The position numbers and the translations under genes were made by a program. Positions 1 through 12,640 of a stretch of 64,000 nt of DNA are shown here, one piece after another. The notes under the pieces were generated by a model. That model saw only the letters and a program-made list of their open reading frames with translations. It was not told the origin of the DNA and ran no database searches. The stretch is taken from assembly GCA_037127315.1 (NCBI GenBank), contig JBBBDQ010001028.1, forward strand, positions 2,232,001 to 2,296,000, written 5' to 3'. The DNA comes from Ascarosepion bandense. Lineage: Eukaryota; Mollusca; Cephalopoda; Sepiida; Sepiidae. Each line of letters begins with the position of its first letter. Position 1 is the stretch's first letter.

Positions 1-51
1 AACACAGAAGAATCCTCCAGCAGTTTCAATTTCCAGCTGGAAATTATCAAA
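1..51 (+). other. Possible 3' end of an exon with a splice donor
   Basis: The first 51 bases are open in frame 1 (reads NTEESSSSFNFQLEIIK) and are followed at 52 by GTAAGT, a consensus splice-donor hexamer, then a CT-rich intron-like run and a TA array. The exon would continue outside the window, so the gene cannot be named. A 51-base open frame plus GTAAGT occurs by chance fairly often; this is a weak call. Confidence 0.15.
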
Positions 52-111
52 AGTAAGTCTCTCTCTCTCTCCGTCATTTTTGTACTGTTTTTTTGATATT
101 GTGAAACACGC

Positions 112-112
<1 letters not shown>

Positions 113-160
<48 letters not shown>
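113..160. repeat. (TA)n microsatellite
   Basis: Uninterrupted TA dinucleotides, one of many such arrays in the window. Confidence 0.97.
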
Positions 161-161
<1 letters not shown>

Positions 162-388
162 GAAAAATTTTCCTCCCACTTCCACAAAAATACACCAATA
201 TATTCAGGCCTACATATAGCCAATTAAAAAAAAATTAATCAGTTTGTCTGACGATTGCAAAAGCGTGAAATCCAGGGTCACAAATTCACATCTATCTTAT
301 GCATATGTCAGCTTTATTACTGATATTGAGCGCTTTCAAATAAGTACTGCGCATATATAATATATAAATAATATAATATATATAACAA

Positions 389-392
<4 letters not shown>

Positions 393-440
<48 letters not shown>

Positions 441-510
441 TATAATTATATACATACACTTTTCACACACACACACACACATACACACACATACACACAA
501 ACACACACAC
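393..510. repeat. (TA)n and (CA)n compound microsatellite
   Basis: TA dinucleotides at 393-436, a short AT-rich spacer, then an imperfect CA array at 464-510. The IYIY and HTHT open frames here are translations of the repeats, not genes. Confidence 0.95.
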
Positions 511-619
511 ATATGTATAATTTTGTGCATGGCAGAGCAAATCCTTCTTGTGATTCCTTTTCTTTGAGTTATTCCGCTCCATCTGTGAAATACATATCAT
601 AAATTCCCTTAATAGAGGG

Positions 620-2115
620 AAAGAGAAACTGGCAATAAACCTTTCTCGCATAGCACTAGTAAGACTATACCAATGTGGAATATTAGAAAATGTTGAAGAA
701 AAAATGAAAAGTCTTAATATCAACATCTTGAGAGTATGTGAAACTAAGTGTATAGGGAATAGGGACTTCAGAAGTAATGAGCACATTATCATATATACAA
801 ACTAAGAGAAAAAGTAAAAAGAGGAGTAAGACTAAGATAAACAATAGGAGGGAATGTATTTAGAGATACTAGCATATGACAGATAAAGATATTCTAGGGA
901 AACTGAAAGGGAGTCTATTCAATATAGGCATCGTATAGACTTGCAAAATTACGGAAGAGGATACAGATAAATTTTGTAAAACACTGTTTAATGCAATGTC
1001 TAATGCAAATCGCAAGAACAATTATCATCATGAGAGATCTAAAGACAAAAAGGGAAAAATAATGCAATAATCGCCAGCGAATGCAAATAAAATATTTGCA
1101 AGTGGACAACGAAGTAATGTCTAACATGTGGTATCAAGAACACTACTGACGCTTATATATATATATAAAAGCAATGGATGACTGGAGAAATTTTCATGAA
1201 AATTAAAAGAAAGACAGCAGCAAATGACAAGGAAAGATACATAATATTGGATGTTAAGCAAAGACATTAGACACAAACTAAAGCAAAAAAAGCCCAACAA
1301 GAATTCTGCAGAGATTGAAACACAATGGAACATAGGCATAGCAAACCAACATTAAAAGAGAAAAGAAAAAGCAGGATATAAATATAGAGTGCGATGAGTA
1401 AATTATCGCCAATTTATATTTTCATTTCGCGCATGCAAATTGTTTTTTATTTTGTCGACTGCACAATATAATAGGGTTAGTTGTCACTCATGGAAGAAAA
1501 AAAGAGACATCTCCTAAGTGTGTATCGCGAACGGCATTTAACTGAGTAACAAATGACAAAAAATCTGCTACAGTTTTGAAGGCAAATAACATAATGAAAG
1601 ATGTCTTTCATAACCAAAGTACTAAAGGTTAAAAAATGTCTGGACAAAAAAAAAAAAAAAATAGGTACTGAACTGCTATGTAATATTTAATTTAACATAT
1701 GGCTGTTGGTACTTGACAGTCTCTATACCGACGAAGAAGATATTTGAATTCACAGATTTGGTTCTAACTAGACGGCAACTTATAAGTTATAAGAAAATTT
1801 TAATAAAAATAAGAACTAAAAAAGTACTTATAATCAGGATAAGAAATAGACATTTGAAAATGTTTGGCTCATAATAAAGAAAGGAGGCCTAGAGAGTTTC
1901 ACACTCGTAGGGCAAATTGAAGTCAATAGAAGCCGGAGAAATAGATTGTAACCTACTTACCGACTTTGTATTAATGTGTGGTAGAACAGGGAGAAAGAAG
2001 CATAGTGATTAGCTAAATTTGCTTAGAGCAGACAGGAAGTTATATAGAGTGAGAATCACCAACCTTCTGAAAGGATGTAGTACATGAAATAAGACGGACA
2101 TTCTTTTTTTTATGC
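620..2115 (+). pseudogene. RTE-type LINE remnant (endonuclease and 3' end)
   Basis: A decayed RTE-clade retrotransposon in the plus orientation. At about 690-790 the translation reads MKSLNINILRVCETKC then GNRDFRSNEHIIIY, the start of an apurinic-type (APE) endonuclease. At 950-1145 come EEDTDKFCKTLF and a match to the NMWYQEHYRRLY segment. At 1590-1640 KDVFHNQSTK matches the RT C-terminal region, and 1790-2090 carries the RTE tail (RNRHLKMFG, then KLYRVRITNLLKGCST). The RT palm between them is missing or unreadable. Stops and frameshifts are frequent, so it is non-functional. The same family occurs on the minus strand at 9.4-12.6 kb. The family call rests on motif order; exact ends are approximate. 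Confidence 0.75.
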
Positions 2116-3423
2116 TAAAGAGAAATTAGGAAAACATTGCAGAAAAAAGTTGAATCTGTATTTTAACAAATGTATTCAACGCAGATATCTTCATTGTTAA
2201 GACGCGATAAGTCAGCGGCGAAATGATCAGCTTTTAAATGGAGACAACTTGCGTTCTGTTAGCTTGCAGCTGATAGAAGAAAACTGAGTCTTTTTACAGA
2301 TGGTACCCAGAGGAATTTCGCGCGCCGCTTATCAGTTGCCACTCACTTCTCCTTTTTTTCTTTCTTTCAATTACCACTGTAAAAGAATTATCAGAACCAT
2401 ATGAATGACTTCTATTATAAACAGAAACAGCCGTTTCTTAAAAATCTTGTCATTGTTTATTAAATCTTTTTGCAGGATGTCAATATTTATTAAATCTTTT
2501 GTGTATGTGATTTGCTTATTTAGTCAACAGCATAGTGATCCTAAAATTTAGACTTTTGAGTTCGCTATGAAACTAAGGCGCCTTCACTTATATTTTGCCA
2601 CAGTAATAATAGCCACTTAGAATCTTTTCTCTTTTAAGGTGTGGAGTCGATTAAGATTTTTTTTTGCAGATTCTTTTTACATTATTCTTTTTCTGTAAAC
2701 TGTATATAGCCATGATTTTTCCCGAGAAATATAGTAGAATGGCTTCTCCACATTCGTGAATTTCGAGTTGTTCTTCTACTTAACAAGGCGCACACAAGAT
2801 AGCGCAGTTTATCCTTCCATTTAACATAGCTATACAAGAGCGAGAGATGTGAGATTTTCATGAAGTGAACACACTTTCAGCTGAAATTCACTGATTCTAT
2901 TTTTCAGCACCTTAACAACCAGTCCCCTTCCACCACAATCGTGGGGAAAGAGATAAAAAAAATGAATATCCCAATTCTACACCAGGCGTAGCTTTTATGT
3001 CTTCTGATCTCAATTCATTCGAGGTGCTAACATGTACATGCATTATTTTAGAGAATTAAGATTAGCAACATCAATTATCCAATTCAGTAACATAGATTTC
3101 ATTGTCACTTGCCTCGTCCAGGGACTGATGCATCTCTGTTCCTGAGAGGGAGTAGTGAAAGAACATCATGTCTAGATGTTTAGTGGATTGCTACTTTGTT
3201 TAAGTTTGAAGGATGATGCAGTTAAAGAGACTTGAGGATCACATGGACATATTTCGGGATACCTTCTACCTGGGCAGACTGGGTTATCTGATCTGAAGAT
3301 ATTTCTAAATGAGCTCTACATGCAAAGTTATCAACAGTTTTCTGGAACCATGTAACACATTTAAATGTAATGCATATAATTATCAGATTATATATCAGGA
3401 TGGGCACATTGGGATTTGTGTAT
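2116..3423. other. No gene seen
   Basis: AT-rich DNA with frequent stops in all frames; no recognised motif. Confidence 0.6.
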
Positions 3424-3665
3424 TTGTCAATCAGTCAGTTAATTGCCATGCGTGTTACACGCTTGGGCAAACATGTCTCTTTCGATCAAGGCTATAGAAT
3501 TGATTCTTTTCAGCTATTCAATCCATAACTGGAGGGGGAAGAGATGGATTAATACTTTTCCCAATGGTATTTGTGCGTAAGTGAATGAAACGAATTCGAA
3601 TGGAATTCGAACTCGGCTCTCCAATTTCTCATCCCGAGCCGATAACCATTACACCACAACACACA
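3424..3665 (-). mobile_element. tRNA-derived SINE, copy A
   Basis: Read on the minus strand it starts with GTTGTGGTGTAATGG, a pol III box A-like stretch, followed by GAGTTCGAATTCC, a box B-like stretch. A body shared with copies at 31.2, 48.7 and 59.5 kb follows, with a tail of ACTG-type tetranucleotides (at about 3435-3447 on the plus strand). This is the layout of tRNA-derived SINEs described from octopus. The promoter boxes and the tail are visible, so the copy is close to full length, but point differences from the others show it is old. Confidence 0.85.
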
Positions 3666-3922
3666 TGCAAGTATTTGTACCCCAGCGTAAATTTATTGGC
3701 GTGCTGCTATCTCACTTAACAACAACAACGATAAGAATTATATGATAATCTCATAATTATTACCAATTCTACAAAATTAAGTGTCTATCCTTTCATCGTT
3801 ATATATATATATGCGTGCGTGCGTGTGCACACGAGAGTATGTGTTAGGAAAATTGCTTCTTTTTCCTGTGTTATCAATGGCAAAAGGATGTGTACAGTTG
3901 TGCATGCACGATGAACACATAC
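3666..3922. other. No gene seen
   Basis: AT-rich flank of the SINE with a short TA run near 3800; the open frames here are extensions of the adjacent CA repeat. Confidence 0.6.
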
Positions 3923-3926
3923 TGCG

Positions 3927-3979
<53 letters not shown>
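3923..3979. repeat. (GC)n(CA)n microsatellite
   Basis: A short CG run continues directly into a CA array. Confidence 0.95.
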
Positions 3980-3981
<2 letters not shown>

Positions 3982-4630
3982 AGATGACCTCATTCTAATT
4001 TGTATAAATCACGATTTATTATACCAAATATTTCTGTTGCGGCAACAACAAAAAAATCAAATGCTTTTGTTGCTCAATACAGAATAATTACAGTTAATTA
4101 AATCAGCAAATTATTTTTTATTAATCGAATTTCTTTTAGAATTCTTTCAAAGTTCGATTTTATTTTACAAGGACAAACAATACGAAGAGATAATAGCCAT
4201 TAGAAACTTATTTAATAATAATAATATTTCTCATAATAATTCATTGTAAATATTTATTTCTTATTGTTGTTAAAAAATGAACGGCGGCTATAACTGACAT
4301 TGTTAATTATAAGGCAAAACAACAAAATCTGGTTCTACGACTTGTGACCTATAATCAATTATTAAAATTTCAAAGTTAAATGTAGAAGGACTAAAAATTG
4401 CCCGGACTTCACCGAAATATGAAGGAACATTAGAATGTTAGTGTGATACATTTTTGTTTCGGTTAACATTGAAAAAATGTTTAGTGGTCGTAATAGGGAG
4501 AGATTGAAGCCTTATAAACAAGCTTATTTGGTGTTTAATCAATTAATAAATTTAGTCAAATGATGTGTTGCCGAAAATGAAGTTGGCCTTGTTTTGAGAA
4601 TCAAAGGTTATATCTGATTCAAGAGAGACC

Positions 4631-4633
<3 letters not shown>
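3980..4633. other. No gene seen
   Basis: AT-rich DNA with many stops in every frame; no motif recognised. Confidence 0.6.
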
Positions 4634-4694
<61 letters not shown>

Positions 4695-4733
4695 AACAGA
4701 AAGAAAGAGGAAGAATAAAAGAAATATATGCAC

Positions 4734-4788
<55 letters not shown>
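4634..4788. repeat. (GA)n, (CA)n and (TA)n microsatellite cluster
   Basis: GA array 4634-4690, short CA array 4732-4746, TA array 4749-4788. Confidence 0.95.
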
Positions 4789-4792
<4 letters not shown>

Positions 4793-4872
4793 GAATTTTT
4801 TATTTCATTGCTTTAAATTTCTCTTAGATTTTGCACATTAATTCATTGTTAAATTCTCAATATTATGTTTAT

Positions 4873-5385
4873 TGAAAGTTCTTCCTAACGTGGGTAGCTA
4901 TGTGAATTTTTGGCTTCACCCTCTTCCATAAAAAGTGTACATTAGCTAAAAGAATATTTACCAACTGCAAAAATGTAAAACAGCATAAAACATGGAAGGT
5001 CCGAATAGAGATTCCAGCATGCCACTGTCTCAGAAACTGTTCTCACTCCCCCTATCAAAGCTGGCATCACCAAATTCATTCTTGTTTTAATATTCGCTCA
5101 AGGACTCACCAGAAGACGTTGCTAGTGTTAATGTATATTGGTTTCATTTAAATGAAAATTTTTGATTGCGTTTTTGTATTTTTCTTTTTCATTGTTTTGT
5201 TTTTAATTTTCATATTTCTGTGACATCGTATTTCAGATTTATTTTCTTCCTTCGTTATTTTAAATTATTTCGTATTTTTGAAACATTAATTTATTTTTAT
5301 TTCTCTTAATTACATTTAATGAAAGTTCTTCCTAACGTGGGAAACTGAATGGGAATTTTGGTCTTGACGCTCTTCCAAGAAAGTA
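4873..5385 (+). repeat. Pair of diverged direct repeats
   Basis: The segment beginning TGAAAGTTCTTCCTAACG at 4873 recurs at 5320. Similarity continues through a GAATTTT...CTCTTCCA stretch for about 65 bases before decaying. The copies are about 450 bp apart in the same orientation. No coding potential or known family was recognised between them. Confidence 0.6.
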
Positions 5386-5990
5386 TATACTGGGAATTAA
5401 GTTAAAATTTTATGATTTAATTTTTCTTTTTTTTAACAAGTTACAGAAGTAGATAAGCTGAAACTCCTTCCATGTCTATTGATCATATGTAGAGGCTCAT
5501 TTCTTGTTCCCTGTTCAGGATATGGTTTACCGTATCTTTCTTCTACTACAGTTATAAGGATTTAACTGTCTTAACGTTTTGGTGGTCGGACTAGCCGCCA
5601 GTGGCTGTGGCTTTCCATTTGAAGGTTATTGGGTTAGCAGTTTTCTGGTTGCTTCTTGCAACTGATTATTAGGAGCCAAAACGTTTTGGTAGCTCCTAGT
5701 GGGGCTTCTTTGATCAACAGTCTCATCATATCGGACTATTTCCAGTGCTATGTCACGCAAGGGTAGGTGCCTTGTATATATTTACGGTGGATAACTCTGA
5801 GGCCACACTATGCTCTGTTCTTAGGTATGCTTTGCTTGGTTTGTATTACCACTGACGGCAGTGACAATTACGGTGCTCTTTTGTCCCTCTTTTGACAATT
5901 AATCTCGTGGAAAACACAACAAAAAGAAATACAACTAAACCAGTAAAAAACATTACTTACCGATCCTTTCTTTCAGTATTATATTCATGT
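5386..5990. other. No gene seen; possible 5' region of the next LINE
   Basis: Slightly higher GC than its surroundings around 5560-5900, with repeated CCAAAACGTTTTGG-like words near 5570 and 5675. It lies directly upstream of a LINE endonuclease and could be its decayed 5' part, but no motif proves it. Confidence 0.4.
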
Positions 5991-7960
5991 TATCTGTTCC
6001 AAATTCTGCAGTGTAGAATCTCTCGTCTTGGAACGGTCGCCAGATATCTTTGCCCTCTGCGAAACTAACTTAAATTCTTCTATTGCTACTAATGAATTCT
6101 AGGTTCCAGGCTATCGTCTCCTTTGCCAAAAAGATTCCAGAATTCGCATACATCCATTCCAGAATTGGTGATTACATCCGGGAAAACCTTCCAATGACAA
6201 GGGAATTGTCTCTAGTGACCCATGAATACTCCTTGATGTGCTTCCACCTTTCGTTACTAAACTCTGTTAGCTAACTCCTTTTTCTTTATCGTCTCACTCT
6301 TCCCAGGACTGCAGGATATTAGATATGATACCTGACAGTATAGAAAATGTTCTCTATCTCGATCTGCGAACGGTCTCACCATGACACGTGACTGAAACAT
6401 TACTGATGTTATCGGTATTCAGACATTAAAATTTTTCAATGCCCATTTCCTTACTAGTTTCCCTATCAAAACAAAGCAACAGGCTTCCCTACTTGATTTT
6501 TTTCTGATTTTCTTACCTCGCTCTTGTTGAGCTTTGCAATACTGCCTTTTCTGTAACTCTGACCACTCTGTGGTAGCTATTGATATTTCGTTCCAATCAT
6601 CTATGAAACAGAACTCCTCTATCCATAAGACCACTTTCCTTTACTAGCAGATTAAGACTTACTCGATAATTTTATTCATGTCAGTACATTGGGAGTCAAT
6701 CGCGATGTACTGACATCTTAAATCTTTCTACTGAAAATTACGCTACTGAAACCTCAAATCCTCTGTATGACATACACCAACATGCTCAGCTGCTATAGCA
6801 CACAGGAACCACTATGACAGCTGCCATCGTAACAAATGTCTCTTCGTTGCTACTTGTAACAAGCGTAAGATAGTCCTCGAAGAAGCAAAATTCATGTTTG
6901 CTGAGTGAATGAGGTACTACATAGAGTCTTACAACTTTGGCTCTCGTGATTATTGGCGGCTATGTAATAGAGCATTAAATAAGTGTAAGGTCTCTATTCT
7001 TCTCCTCTTCAATAAATTTGAAGTGTTATCGTCCTCTACTGATAAATCTGAATGCTTTGTCCGTAAATGTTCCGCAAACTCTACTCTTGACTCATCTGGA
7101 TTATACCTTCCTAACTTCTCACTTAAAACTGAGTCACTGTTGAGTGATATGCTTATAACTTTTTCCATTTTTGCTGGAATCATTTCTAACCTATATCCCC
7201 ACAAAACATGTGGACTTGATGGCATGCCTGTAATAGTGTGCTCCAAAACTGGCTACTGCTCTTTCTAAACTGTATAATAAATGCCTGACTACCTCCTGTT
7301 TTCCTTCCTGCCTGTTGGAACTCATCATCTGTATTTCCAGTTTTTAAGAACACTGGTGAGCCGTTTGACCCTTCCAACTAGTGGCCGGTTAGCCTTTTAC
7401 CTCTTTTCGGCAAATTTATAGTGGGCCTAATCAATGCTGAATTGGTTCATCATCTCTCATTGCCGGAACTTTTCTCAGACAAGCCTTACGGTTTTCATTT
7501 TCTCCAAGTCAGCTGCTTATGTACTGATGATAACTGCTCTAAATAAAACGGTGAATCCCAGGCTGTAGCATTAGACATCTCGAAAGATTTTGACAGCGTC
7601 TGGCGTACGGGTATTCTCCATAACCAGAACAGTTACGATTTTAATTTAAAGGTAGTGCTAGACTGACATCAAGATCTCGTCAACTTACTTTTAAGCTGGA
7701 TAGATGTCACTGTAATTCTTATGCTAAGAGTTTTTATTTTCGTAATTCTTGCTTGTGAAACGCCCTTCAGGCTCCATGCTTTTCAGTCAAGTTCAATCTG
7801 CAAAAAATTAAATGCAATGTCAATCGCTATCTACTGTCCACCTGATTACTCTTTTCTCTTTGTTTATGTTCTTAATTTTTCCACACCCAGTGTCCCCTTG
7901 CGTTTTAGCGGTTTTACTGTTTTTCTTTAGGTCATACCGATTAATATATATATATACATG
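5991..7960 (+). pseudogene. Jockey/CR1-like LINE, decayed, with internal deletion
   Basis: The plus strand carries the parts of a jockey-type LINE ORF2 in order. APE endonuclease: CETNLNSSI at about 6060, YIRENLP and YSLMCFHLSLLNS at 6205-6260, then SPSSQDCRILDMI near 6310. Linker and RT fingers: FGSRDYWRLCNR at 6937 through KTCGLDGMPVIV at about 7200-7236. RT: VFPVFKNTGEPFDPSN at about 7335-7380, VSLLPLFGKFIVG just after, and ALDISKDFDSVW at about 7560-7600. C-terminal end: NLQKIKCNVNRYLL at about 7795-7840. The YADD segment is absent because sequence is missing around 7670-7720. Many stops and frameshifts make it inactive. It ends against a TA/GA microsatellite. At least five other copies of the same 3' region occur further right. 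Confidence 0.85.
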
Positions 7961-7961
7961 G

Positions 7962-7965
<4 letters not shown>

Positions 7966-8028
<63 letters not shown>
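7966..8028. repeat. (GA)n microsatellite
   Basis: Long GA array directly after the LINE 3' end and a short TA run. Confidence 0.97.
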
Positions 8029-8031
<3 letters not shown>

Positions 8032-9435
8032 AGGATATAATAGATTGGAAGTAGTCTTGTTTTATGATGTTTTGTGGTGGGTCTAATGTCAGTCATATTT
8101 TGCATACATAGTTTTGGCTGATAGGATCTGCGTTATTGTCAACGCATTATTTTTCTTCTAGTCTCAACGTCTTCCTTATTCAAGACTTTCTCTTGGTAAA
8201 CTGAAGAAGTAAAAATGAACAGTCGCAGAAGACAATGTCGGGTGAGATTTCAGATTTATGTGAAGTTGGAGAATTAAACTGTCGAAATACTGAGGACACT
8301 AGTCGAAAGAAATTGCTTCTTTCTCCTAAAGAAGCAAAAACAAAACAAAAATAAGAATTGCATGTAGTCATCGTTTCTGCTTAAAATATTTCAAATAATC
8401 AAACCACCTATAAACTCCAGACTTTTCCTCTCTTTGATCTCATCTTTGATAAAAATGTAATTATATTATAAGCTTTATTTAAATTAATTTTACTTGCTTT
8501 ATGTTCTTAATCAAATGGTTAGGATACAATTTCTGTCTCGGATAACGAAATAAAACGTCAATTAATACTTTTGAATTAAAGTCTAAATGTTATTAAATGC
8601 AATGGGGATGTTTCTTAACTAGATGGAAAATAGTAAAAATGTAGACAAACAAATATATTTCTCTCTTTATTTCCCTCAAAAATACACACATACGCACACA
8701 CACACGCGTGTGCGTTTATCTGTTTTGTTTATATGTTTGTCTTGCGCAGATCAAACGTCGATGTTCTATCTTATTCCGTCTTAAAGGTAGCATTGAAGTT
8801 CAAACTGTGAGGTACAGACCTTTTTCCAATTGTTAAAGCCTTGTCGAGAGTTGTTTGAAAGGCTCCTTCCTTCTTTTTCCTTTAACAGTGACTGGTATGT
8901 CAGTTTCTTATTTCAGACAAGTTGCATTGATGTAGCGGTAGCAGACTTGTCTGTTGTTTGCTTCTTGTCTAATGATTATGGATGCAGGTGAATGAAAGCT
9001 TCTTCTTGAGCTAGTATTTAAAACGCTTTCGGTGAGTGCGTATTTTGGAGAGTTTGATTGCGTTTTCTTTGACAAAGTTCACAAAAGTTTCGGAAGTTTC
9101 AATCTTTACATTTATGCTAAAAATTGTAGTTACTGTTTCAGGATCATGGCTTCACTACTCGGTTGATGTGTTTTCTCTAACACTCTCCTCATTGCAAATA
9201 GCATGTAGCGACCGTGGAATAGTGTACGCACCCTCTCATTGTTTTTGTTGGTTAGAAACAACTAAGAATTGTGGGTAGGCATAGTTACAACAAATTCTTA
9301 TAGCGAAGTACCCGGAACTGTGGGTTTTAGACAAGAGAAAAGAACAGTGCTCATGACAAAACAAAGAAATGAAAATATTAAAATAATGATAAAAGAGATG
9401 CATCTGCGGTAATAAATCTATGGAGCATATAGGTC
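8029..9435. other. No gene recognised
   Basis: Less AT-rich than average around 8750-9300. Minus-strand translations there include short open segments (for example NRQVCYRYINATCL), but none matches a family I know. It could be the decayed gag or 5' part of a retroelement. Confidence 0.5.
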
Positions 9436-11730
9436 ATATGATAGAGTCTAGTTCTTCTTTTTCTTCTTTTCTATGCATCGTGTTCTTTCAGGACGTAGGC
9501 GATCATTTCCCTTGTCGCTCTTCACATTTTTCCTTTTCGTATCTCTCCTAAACCTCGCTCTACTATCCACTTGCTCAAGCGCATCAAGTATGTCTCGCGC
9601 TGCTTGCCTCAGTCTCTGTCCGTCTTGTGAGTACCAGATTCTCCAAGCCCATTATATGTCCCAGAAGAATCAGCTGTCTCTTCCTGATGCTAAATATAAG
9701 TTTCTTTTTCAACTGTATCCTCGCCAAAACCTCGATGTTGCTCACATGTTTAGACCAAAGTATCCTCAGCATCCTTCTGTAGAACCACATTTCTGTTGCT
9801 TCGACTTTGTTCTTCATCTTTGATGAGATTGTCTAGCGTTTACTACCATATAAGAGGACAGATATCACATAGTAACCGAGTACTCTTCTTTGTTTCCAAT
9901 GAAATCTTCGTGTCTTTCAATACTCTGCTTAGCTTTTGAAATGCGTCCTTGAACATGCCAATGCTCCTTCGGATCTCAGTGTCATACTTTCCATCCTCTA
10001 TCAGAACACTTCCCAAGTATTTGAATTCCTGCACTATTTGTATCCCCGAACTGTAGTTAGCATTTAGAAGACCTCTTTTTGATGCATTCAGTTTTCTTGC
10101 AGTTTATGTGTAGACCTTTCTTCTTAGTTTCTCTTGCTACCTTCTGTAGGTGATCCTGTATTTTCATTTCTGTGTTTACTATCAGCACTGTATCGTCTGT
10201 ATGTCTATTATTGTTCCGATTGTGGCCGTCAGTGACGAATCCTGGCAGAACTTCTAGCTCTCTCAAAATTATTTCGCTGTACATGTTGAATAGGTCTGAT
10301 GAGAAAACCCATCCTTGTCTTACATCCGTTTTTATTTTGGTATATATGCTGAATTCATTTCCTTTCCGTATGCAGGCAGTTTGCTGCCAGTATAGGTCCT
10401 TGATAACTGTAATTTATTTCCCGAATATGTCGATGTTGTTCGGCATTTCTAACAAGTCTTTGTGGCGTACTGCTTTCTCTTGTCGTGGAAGAGATCTCCA
10501 ACATGTTCGTCTCATCGATGAAAGATTTTTCTTTCTCTAATACGAGAGTCCTGTCCATGAATTTTATGCATCCTGTTGTCGAGCATGTCTTTTGTCTTGT
10601 TAGTTCCTTTATTTTTTTCGCATATCTCTTTTATTTGTCGTGCTCAATCTCTCTATTGCTGTGCATTTGTTATTGAGCCAGTTTATTTTGCCTGTCTGTA
10701 TTTGCTCCTTATTTCTATGTGTAGTTTCCTGTATTCCGTTCCGTGCCTTGGCATTGATTTTTGTCTCCTTTGCATTATGTCAAGAATTAAAGCTCTTAGT
10801 GCACTCCATTTAAAGTTTCCATTTTCAATTTGCAATTCGTATTTTTTTCACGCTGTATGCATATTTTTCCAGCAGATTCGGGTCGTTCACGAGTTTGTTG
10901 TATTGTAATCTGGGTGCTGTTTAAGTTTTTTCAATCTCTAGTCTTTCGTTCTTAGTTTGTATATAATTGGGAGGTGGTTTCTTCCGCAGTCGGTACTTAG
11001 ATAGGCTTTTCAGTGGAGAACTGCGTTCCTGAATCTCTTGTTGCTAATTATATAACAAGTTTATTTTTTCGTTTCTCCTCTTGTACTTTTCCATGTCCAT
11101 AATCGTCTCGGATGTTCTTGAAACCAGGTGTTGGTTATTACTTGACAATTTGCTGTGTCCCATTGGCCCCATTTCTCTCTGAGGTAATTGCGGTTTCCCA
11201 GTCCGAAATTGCCAAGCTTCTTTCCTCTCTTTGCCAACTTTGGATTTAGATTTCCCATGATAATTCTAATTTCTTGTGATTTACACTAAGCTTCAGCGTT
11301 TCCCAGCGTTTATTCTTCTGTACTTTGTGTTGACGGTGCATATACCATTATAGTAGATATGTCGAGGGACTTCCCTGTCAATTTAACCACAAGAATTTTT
11401 TCAGACAGCTGACAGTATCCCAGAATGTATTTATTTATTTCTTGATCCACTATCAAGCCGAATACTTTGTCTTTATTTTTACCGTCTGCATATGTAATTC
11501 TGTGGTTGTTGCAGACAAAGTCTCCGTTGTTTGGCCACCCCGTTTCGCATATACCTAAATGATGTAAATCTGATCATCTTCTACATTACATTCTCCAGCT
11601 GTCCACAGTTGTTCAAGGTTCTGATGTTTCATATATCAAGAGTTATTTTTTTTTGTGTGTGAACACTCACAGGATAACGGTCCGGTGACACCTGTCGCTC
11701 AGGTTGTTTCATTCCGGGCGATGGATCAGA
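9436..11730 (-). pseudogene. RTE-type LINE, nearly full length but broken
   Basis: Read from 11730 down to 9436. APE endonuclease: DFVCNNHRITYADG, ISTIMVYAPSTQSTEE, then IIMGNLNPKLAKRG, LGNFGLGNRN and NTWFQEHPRRLWTWKS (the 11061-11258 frame). RT: a LLRNAEQHRHIREI-like segment at 10355-10558, then the catalytic box as HTDDTVLIVNTE at about 10170-10205, where YADD has become HTDD. C-terminal part: MQEFKYLGSVLIEDGKYDTEIRRSIG (in pieces) at 9950-10034. Tail: MWFYRRMLRILW and KRQLILLGHIMG at 9640-9790. The 3' end is an A/G-rich stretch (AAAAGAAGAAAAAGAAGAAC) at about 9440-9465. Frame changes separate every block, so the element is dead. NCBI-style naming of such proteins is 'craniofacial development protein 2-like' or endonuclease-RT. 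Confidence 0.88.
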
Positions 11731-11879
11731 TGAATTTGGTCTCCTTTACACCATCTGGGTGTTACAAGAAGGTAAAAACATATCCTACTTTGTCTGCTAA
11801 TAATAAACTATCTTATATTATCAGCAAGAACCATAAAGGGTACAGAACGTGAACACAAAATCAAAACAAGGTTAGGTAT

Positions 11880-12640
11880 ATTCTTTAATGTGTTATCTCT
11901 CTTCAGGACATTGGTGATCATAGATCTTCGAATTTTCCTGTTTTTTTTTTTTTACTCGACATCACTTTTTACCGCTTACCAAATATCTGTTCTTTGTTCT
12001 TTCAACCATTTACATAAACTAGTTAAGAAGTTTATGCGTGTATTTTAGGAAATTTTAACTCTTTCTTTCTGATTGTAAGTTTAGTTTTCCTTAGCATTCC
12101 TACTTTCTTAAAACTTTATATTTGCTCATATGTTCCATTGATGATATTCTTAGCATTGTTAGGCAAAATCACATATCTGTTTCTTCTTCCTCTACAGGAA
12201 AGTATCTAATGTTCATTGCCATATGTAAAAGTAGACACTTATGTTCTTAATTAAAATGTTCAATCAAAAAATGAGGAAAAACATAACATGCTTTTCCTCA
12301 TTTCTAATAATATTTTCCTATATCTTAATGCTTTGCTTATTTTTAGGAAAACTTTTTTCGTTATTAATATAGATCTTCAAATTTTAGCACCACATTTTAT
12401 GTCGCCTGTTAGTACTTTACCCAGATAGCTAAATTTCTTTATCTGCTTGATTTTCAACATCCCTGGTACGTACTTTACATTTTTGGCTGTCTTTTGTTTT
12501 TACTGGCGACAGTTATTTGTTAATTCTATTTTAGTTTCTTTTTATTAGTTTGTCTAAGAGTTCTTTCACTTTTCTTTCTCCGTTTACCATCAACAGTGTC
12601 ATCTACATTTCTTGATACCGTTTGTATACAACCTACCCAA
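11880..12640 (-). pseudogene. Second RTE copy, 5'-truncated
   Basis: On the minus strand the 12600-12560 segment reads DDTVDGKRR, the tail of a YADD box, followed by IKKFSYLGKVLTGDIKCGAKI (interrupted) at about 12370-12450. LTMLRISSMEHMSKYKVLRK follows at 12100-12170, and SMITNVLK at about 11905-11925 marks the RTE tail. These are the same blocks as in the copy at 9.4-11.7 kb, in the same order and orientation. Its 3' end lies only about 150 bp from the 5' end of that copy. Numerous stops are present. The 5' end abuts a Penelope-like remnant on the opposite strand. Confidence 0.75.

Noticed and set aside
336..792. Tyr/Ile and Cys/Val-rich open frames over TA and CA repeats
   Set aside because: They are translations of dinucleotide arrays on either strand; the same pattern recurs at every microsatellite.
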